Source: REEB95 sp035934995 (GTDB lineage Bacteria; Pseudomonadota; Alphaproteobacteria; ATCC43930; CGMCC-115725). From it: a stretch of 20,335 nucleotides of DNA. Shown here in pieces: positions 17,356-20,335 of this stretch (position 1 is the first letter of the stretch; each line of letters opens with the position of its first letter). Location of the stretch: NCBI GenBank assembly GCA_035934995.1, contig DASYXI010000013.1:1-20335 (forward strand), read 5' to 3'. The notes beneath the pieces were generated by a model, which saw nothing but the letters and a program-made list of their open reading frames with translations, had not been told where the DNA came from and made no database searches. The translations under genes were made by a program, and so were the position numbers.

Positions 17356-18009
17356 ATGATGTTAGGGCGGGCTCGGTTTTCCTCCATTCCGGTTTTTATG
17401 GCTCTGGCGCTTACGGCGCTGGCCGTTTCGGGCTGCAGTACTTGGACCGACGTCAAACGCGGTCTGGGCATGGAAAAGGTCGTGCCCAACGAGTTCGACG
17501 TTACGACCAACGCGCCGCTCGCCATTCCGCCCGACTACACGTTGCGGCCGCCGAAGCCCGGCAGCGCGCCGACGCAGCAATTATCGCCGACCGCGCAAGC
17601 GCAGGAGACGGTGTTCCGCGCCAGCGACAACCAGCTCAACACGTTGCCGCCGGACAAATCGCGCAGCGCCGGTGAAAGCGCGCTGCTGCAGGATGCCGGT
17701 GCTAACAAAGCGTCCAAGGATATCCGGCAGCTCGTGAAGAACGACAACCAGGCCGCGTTTGCCAGCACCACCTTGACCCAACGCCTGCTGTTTTGGCGTT
17801 CGGAGCCGACCAATCCCGATCAGACCCTCGACCCGACAGCGGAAGCCGAACGGCTGCGCGAGTTCGGCGCCAACGGCGCCGGCGGTGCCAATGCCGCGAA
17901 CGGCACGGCAGCCGCCGGCACCAACGCGACGGCGACCGCGGCCGCCACGCCGAAACCGACCATCGAACGCACGCCAAAGGACAAAGGCTTCTTCGACTGG
18001 TTGTTCTAA
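17356..18009 (+). CDS. DUF3035 family lipoprotein
   Basis: The 217-residue protein has a lipoprotein signal peptide ending AVSGC (lipidated Cys27 from the ATG at 17356). GAGGG at 17346–17350 supports 17356, or the adjacent ATG at 17359. After the signal comes the DUF3035 pattern: GMEKVVPNEFDV, then PLAIPPDYTLRPPKPG. A polar middle follows, then an Ala/Thr/Asn/Gly-rich low-complexity stretch (about 175–200), and the end FFDWLF. The family is mainly alphaproteobacterial and of unknown function; it is commonly found next to lspA. It lies 33 nt after lspA and is closed by a strong terminator, so it is the last gene of the ribF–ileS–lspA unit. Confidence 0.88.
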   Translation: MMLGRARFSSIPVFMALALTALAVSGCSTWTDVKRGLGMEKVVPNEFDVTTNAPLAIPPDYTLRPPKPGSAPTQQLSPTAQAQETVFRASDNQLNTLPPDKSRSAGESALLQDAGANKASKDIRQLVKNDNQAAFASTTLTQRLLFWRSEPTNPDQTLDPTAEAERLREFGANGAGGANAANGTAAAGTNATATAAATPKPTIERTPKDKGFFDWLF

Positions 18010-18010
18010 A

Positions 18011-18048
18011 GCCGGCGCGACATAGCCACGCGCCGGCGTGAATTTTTT
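18011..18048 (+). terminator. Strong rho-independent terminator after the DUF3035 gene
   Basis: GCCGGCGCG (18011–18019) and CGCGCCGGC (18029–18037) form a perfect 9-bp GC-rich stem with a 9-nt loop. A run of six T follows at 18043–18048. It starts just after the stop codon and closes the ribF–ileS–lspA–DUF3035 unit. Confidence 0.75.
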
Positions 18049-18067
18049 CCTTCGGCGGCCGGCGATA

Positions 18068-18096
18068 TTGAACTCATGCGATCTCCGGGCGTTGAT
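18068..18096 (+). promoter_or_regulatory. Weak candidate promoter of pgi
   Basis: TTGAAC (18068–18073, 4 of 6) and GTTGAT (18091–18096, 3 of 6) are spaced by 17 nt. Because a strong terminator lies just upstream, pgi needs its own promoter in this short gap. The boxes themselves are poor. Confidence 0.28.
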
Positions 18097-18128
18097 GACC
18101 GGACCCGCGTTTCCGGAGGATGACACCC

Positions 18129-19403
18129 ATGAGCTATCGTCAGGACATCGCCGGCTGCCTCGCCGACAATTGCAAAGCTGGCGTCACGTCTGCCGAGCTC
18201 GACGACGCCTTGCGCCGCGCGGCGTTGGCGCTGCCCAAATTGGCGAAGATGCAGCGCGACGGCAGCTTGCCGTTGCTGCGGCTGCCGGCACGGCGGGACG
18301 ACCTTGCTCAGATCAAGCCGCTCGCCGCGGAGTTCGCCAAGTTCAAGGACGTCATCGTGCTCGGCACCGGCGGGTCGAGCCTCGGCGGCCAGACGCTGGT
18401 CGCGTTGGCGCCGCCCGGCCGCACGCGCGTCCATTTCATGGACAATGTCGATCCGCACAGCTTCACGCTGTTGTTCGACGCGCTCGACCCGGCGAAGACC
18501 AGCCTGATCGCGATCTCCAAATCGGGCGGCACCGCCGAAACGCTGGTGCAGTTCTTCGCCTGCATGAACTGGCTCAGCAAGCGCACCGCGACGCGCACCA
18601 TCGTCATCACCGAACCAAAGCCGAATCCGCTACGCGCCCTGGCGGCGGCGCACAAGTTGCGCACCCTCGAACATGATCCCAACATCGGCGGCCGTTACTC
18701 CGTGCTGTCGATCGTCGGCCTGTTACCGGCGATGATCGCGGGCGTCGACGTTGGCGCGCTGCGGCGCGGCGCCGGCGCCGTGCTCGATGCGACGCTCGCC
18801 GCCAGGGATTCGCGCGATGCGGCGCCGGCCGTCGGCGCGGCGGTGTCCGTCGCGCTCAACGAGCGCCACGGCATCGTCAGCACCGTGGTCATGCCCTACG
18901 TCGATCGGTTGGCGCATTTCGGCCTGTGGTTCCGCCAGTTATGGGCGGAAAGCCTGGGCAAGGACGGCAAGGGCACGACGCCGATTCGCGCCGTCGGCAC
19001 GGTCGATCAGCACAGCCAGCTCCAGCTCTATCTCGACGGGCCAGCCGACAAGATGTTTTCGCTGGTGATGCTGGCGCAGGCGGGCAAGGGCCCGCGGATG
19101 CCGGCGAAACTGGCGGATCCGAGTCTCGGCTATCTTGCCGGCAAGCGCATGGGCGACTTGATCGACGCCGAGCAGCGCGCGACGGCGCAGACGCTGATCC
19201 GCAACGGACGGCCGACTCGCATCTTTCACATCGAACGACTCGACGCACAGGCAGTCGGCGCGCTCCTCATGCACTACATGCTCGAGACGATGATCGCGGC
19301 CGAGCTGTGGGGCGTGAACGCGTTCGATCAGCCGGCGGTCGAGCAGGGCAAGGTGCTCGCGCGTCAATTCCTTGGCGAGGAAGGCCGGCCCAAGGCAAAA
19401 TAG
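18129..19403 (+). CDS. pgi: Glucose-6-phosphate isomerase, short form
   Basis: The 424-residue enzyme interconverts glucose-6-phosphate and fructose-6-phosphate. The ATG at 18129 is chosen because GGAGG at 18115–18119 is 9 nt away; the ATG at 18120 directly abuts it. SIS-domain motifs are GTGGSSLGGQ (79–88) and SKSGGTAET (130–138, sugar-phosphate binding). The PGI signatures LWAESLGK and GTVDQHSQLQ follow, and the C-terminal FDQPAVEQGK contains the lysine of PGI signature 2. It is clearly shorter than the roughly 550-residue E. coli type, as in many alphaproteobacteria. It follows the terminator of the ribF unit and is 3 nt from mutL, so the two are probably co-transcribed. Confidence 0.95.
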   Translation: MSYRQDIAGCLADNCKAGVTSAELDDALRRAALALPKLAKMQRDGSLPLLRLPARRDDLAQIKPLAAEFAKFKDVIVLGTGGSSLGGQTLVALAPPGRTRVHFMDNVDPHSFTLLFDALDPAKTSLIAISKSGGTAETLVQFFACMNWLSKRTATRTIVITEPKPNPLRALAAAHKLRTLEHDPNIGGRYSVLSIVGLLPAMIAGVDVGALRRGAGAVLDATLAARDSRDAAPAVGAAVSVALNERHGIVSTVVMPYVDRLAHFGLWFRQLWAESLGKDGKGTTPIRAVGTVDQHSQLQLYLDGPADKMFSLVMLAQAGKGPRMPAKLADPSLGYLAGKRMGDLIDAEQRATAQTLIRNGRPTRIFHIERLDAQAVGALLMHYMLETMIAAELWGVNAFDQPAVEQGKVLARQFLGEEGRPKAK

Positions 19404-19406
19404 GGC

Positions 19407-20335
19407 ATGGCCATCCGCCAGCTGCCTGCCGTCGTCGTCAATCGCATCGCCGCCGGCGAGGTAATCGAACGGCCGGCGGCGGCGGTGAAGGAACTCGTCG
19501 AGAATGCGCTCGACGCCGGCGCGCGCCGGATCGAAGTCACGCTGCGCGACGGCGGCGCCAGCCTGATCCTGGTCAGCGACGACGGCGAAGGCATGAACGC
19601 GGCGGAACTCGCGCTGGCGGTCGAGCGTCATTGCACGTCGAAGCTGCCGGACGACGATCTGCTGCATATCCGCACGCTGGGATTTCGTGGCGAGGCGTTG
19701 CCGTCGATCGGCGCCGTCAGCCGGCTTTCGATTGCGAGCCGGAAGCGGGGCGCGCGCGACGCCTTCAAGATCGTGATTGAAGGCGGCGCCAAATCTTCGG
19801 TCGAGCCTGCGGCGCTCAGCCAGGGCACGCGCGTCGAGGTTCGCGATCTCTTCTACGCGACGCCGGCGCGGCTCAAATTCATGAAGACGGCGCGGAGCGA
19901 ACGCGATCAGGCCGTCGACGTGGTGCAGCGGCTCGCCATGGCGTATCCGGCGATCGCTTTCACCGTGACGGGCGATGAGGGCCGCGTGCTGCTGCGCCTC
20001 AACACGGTGCCGGAAGCGCTCGGTGACGGCGACGCGCAAAGCGCGCGGCGCGCCCGTCTCGCGGCCATTCTCGGCACCAGCTTCGCCGACAACGCGCTTG
20101 CCGTCGATGCCCGGCGGGACGGCGTGCGGCTCAGCGGCCTCGCCGGCTTGCCGACGCTCAACCGCGCCACGGCGCGCGATCAATATCTGTTCGTCAACGG
20201 CCGCCCCGTCCGCGACAAGCTCTTGGTGGGGGCGGTGCGCGGCGCCTACCAAGATTTTCTCGCGCGCGATCGCCATCCCATGGTGGCGCTCTTCCTCGAC
20301 CTTTCCGAGGACGAGGTCGACGTCAACGTCCATCC
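19407..20335 (+). CDS. mutL: DNA mismatch repair protein MutL, 3'-truncated by the window edge
   Basis: The frame stays open to the window end, giving the first 309 residues. The GHKL ATPase motifs are complete: NRIAAGEVIERPA with VKELVENALDAGA (motif I, catalytic Glu and Mg-binding Asn), DDGEGM (motif II), TSK, and LGFRGEALPSIGAVS (motif III). The transducer domain follows, with GTRVEVRDLFYATPARLKF, then FVNGRPVRD and the final VDVNVH. MutL links MutS mismatch recognition to downstream strand processing. The C-terminal dimerisation/endonuclease domain is outside the window, so whether this MutL has the nicking motif cannot be seen. It is 3 nt after pgi, and its ribosome binding site is weak (AGGG directly before the ATG). 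Confidence 0.97.
   Translation, partial: MAIRQLPAVVVNRIAAGEVIERPAAAVKELVENALDAGARRIEVTLRDGGASLILVSDDGEGMNAAELALAVERHCTSKLPDDDLLHIRTLGFRGEALPSIGAVSRLSIASRKRGARDAFKIVIEGGAKSSVEPAALSQGTRVEVRDLFYATPARLKFMKTARSERDQAVDVVQRLAMAYPAIAFTVTGDEGRVLLRLNTVPEALGDGDAQSARRARLAAILGTSFADNALAVDARRDGVRLSGLAGLPTLNRATARDQYLFVNGRPVRDKLLVGAVRGAYQDFLARDRHPMVALFLDLSEDEVDVNVH

Noticed and set aside
18939..20333. A 464-codon frame antisense to pgi and mutL
   Set aside because: Shadow of two certain genes; His/Arg/Ala-rich composition and no domain.

Overview
The window is a GC-rich, gene-dense chromosomal segment that reads as an alphaproteobacterium, most likely Rhodospirillales-like. Four things point there: the order ribF–ileS–lspA–DUF3035 lipoprotein–pgi–mutL, a DUF3035 lipoprotein (a largely alphaproteobacterial family), a short-form glucose-6-phosphate isomerase, and a histidine kinase whose H-box region resembles the PleC/DivJ/PdhS group. 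I see no tRNA, rRNA, insertion sequence, phage gene or CRISPR array, and no compositional sign of a recently acquired island.

Left part (1–5700). A 5'-truncated CocE/NonD-type serine hydrolase overlaps by 4 nt an FMN-dependent alpha-hydroxy-acid oxidase. A strikingly AT-rich intergenic block follows (34 G/C in the 120 bases 2551–2670) with repeated TTAACC elements and a consensus -10 box. It precedes a two-helix membrane protein of unknown function. Convergent to that lies a minus-strand sensor histidine kinase (two TM helices, extracytoplasmic sensor, PAS, HisKA, HATPase), with a possible small exported protein downstream of it.

Middle part (5700–12900). A D-threonine-aldolase-like PLP enzyme meets a RidA-family protein tail to tail, 1 nt apart. 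RidA is divergent from a tandem universal stress protein. A GAF–GGDEF protein follows whose active site reads GGGEF while its RxxD inhibitory site is intact, suggesting a c-di-GMP receptor rather than a synthase. On the minus strand are an OmpA-family lipoprotein, hisI and a Rieske non-heme iron oxygenase. The Rieske gene is divergent from a MaoC-type hydratase across a region with two palindromes that look like operators.

Right part (12900–20335). This is a housekeeping run: ribF (FMN/FAD synthesis), ileS, lspA and a DUF3035 lipoprotein, then a strong intrinsic terminator, then pgi and the start of mutL. LspA is the lipoprotein signal peptidase, so the lipoproteins in the window are its expected substrates. 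RibF supplies the FMN needed by the hydroxy-acid oxidase. These are general cellular links, not evidence of one pathway.

I did not find a clearly new multi-gene system. The best leads are the AT-rich TTAACC-repeat promoter with its unknown membrane protein, the degenerate GGDEF protein, and the palindromes between the Rieske and MaoC genes.
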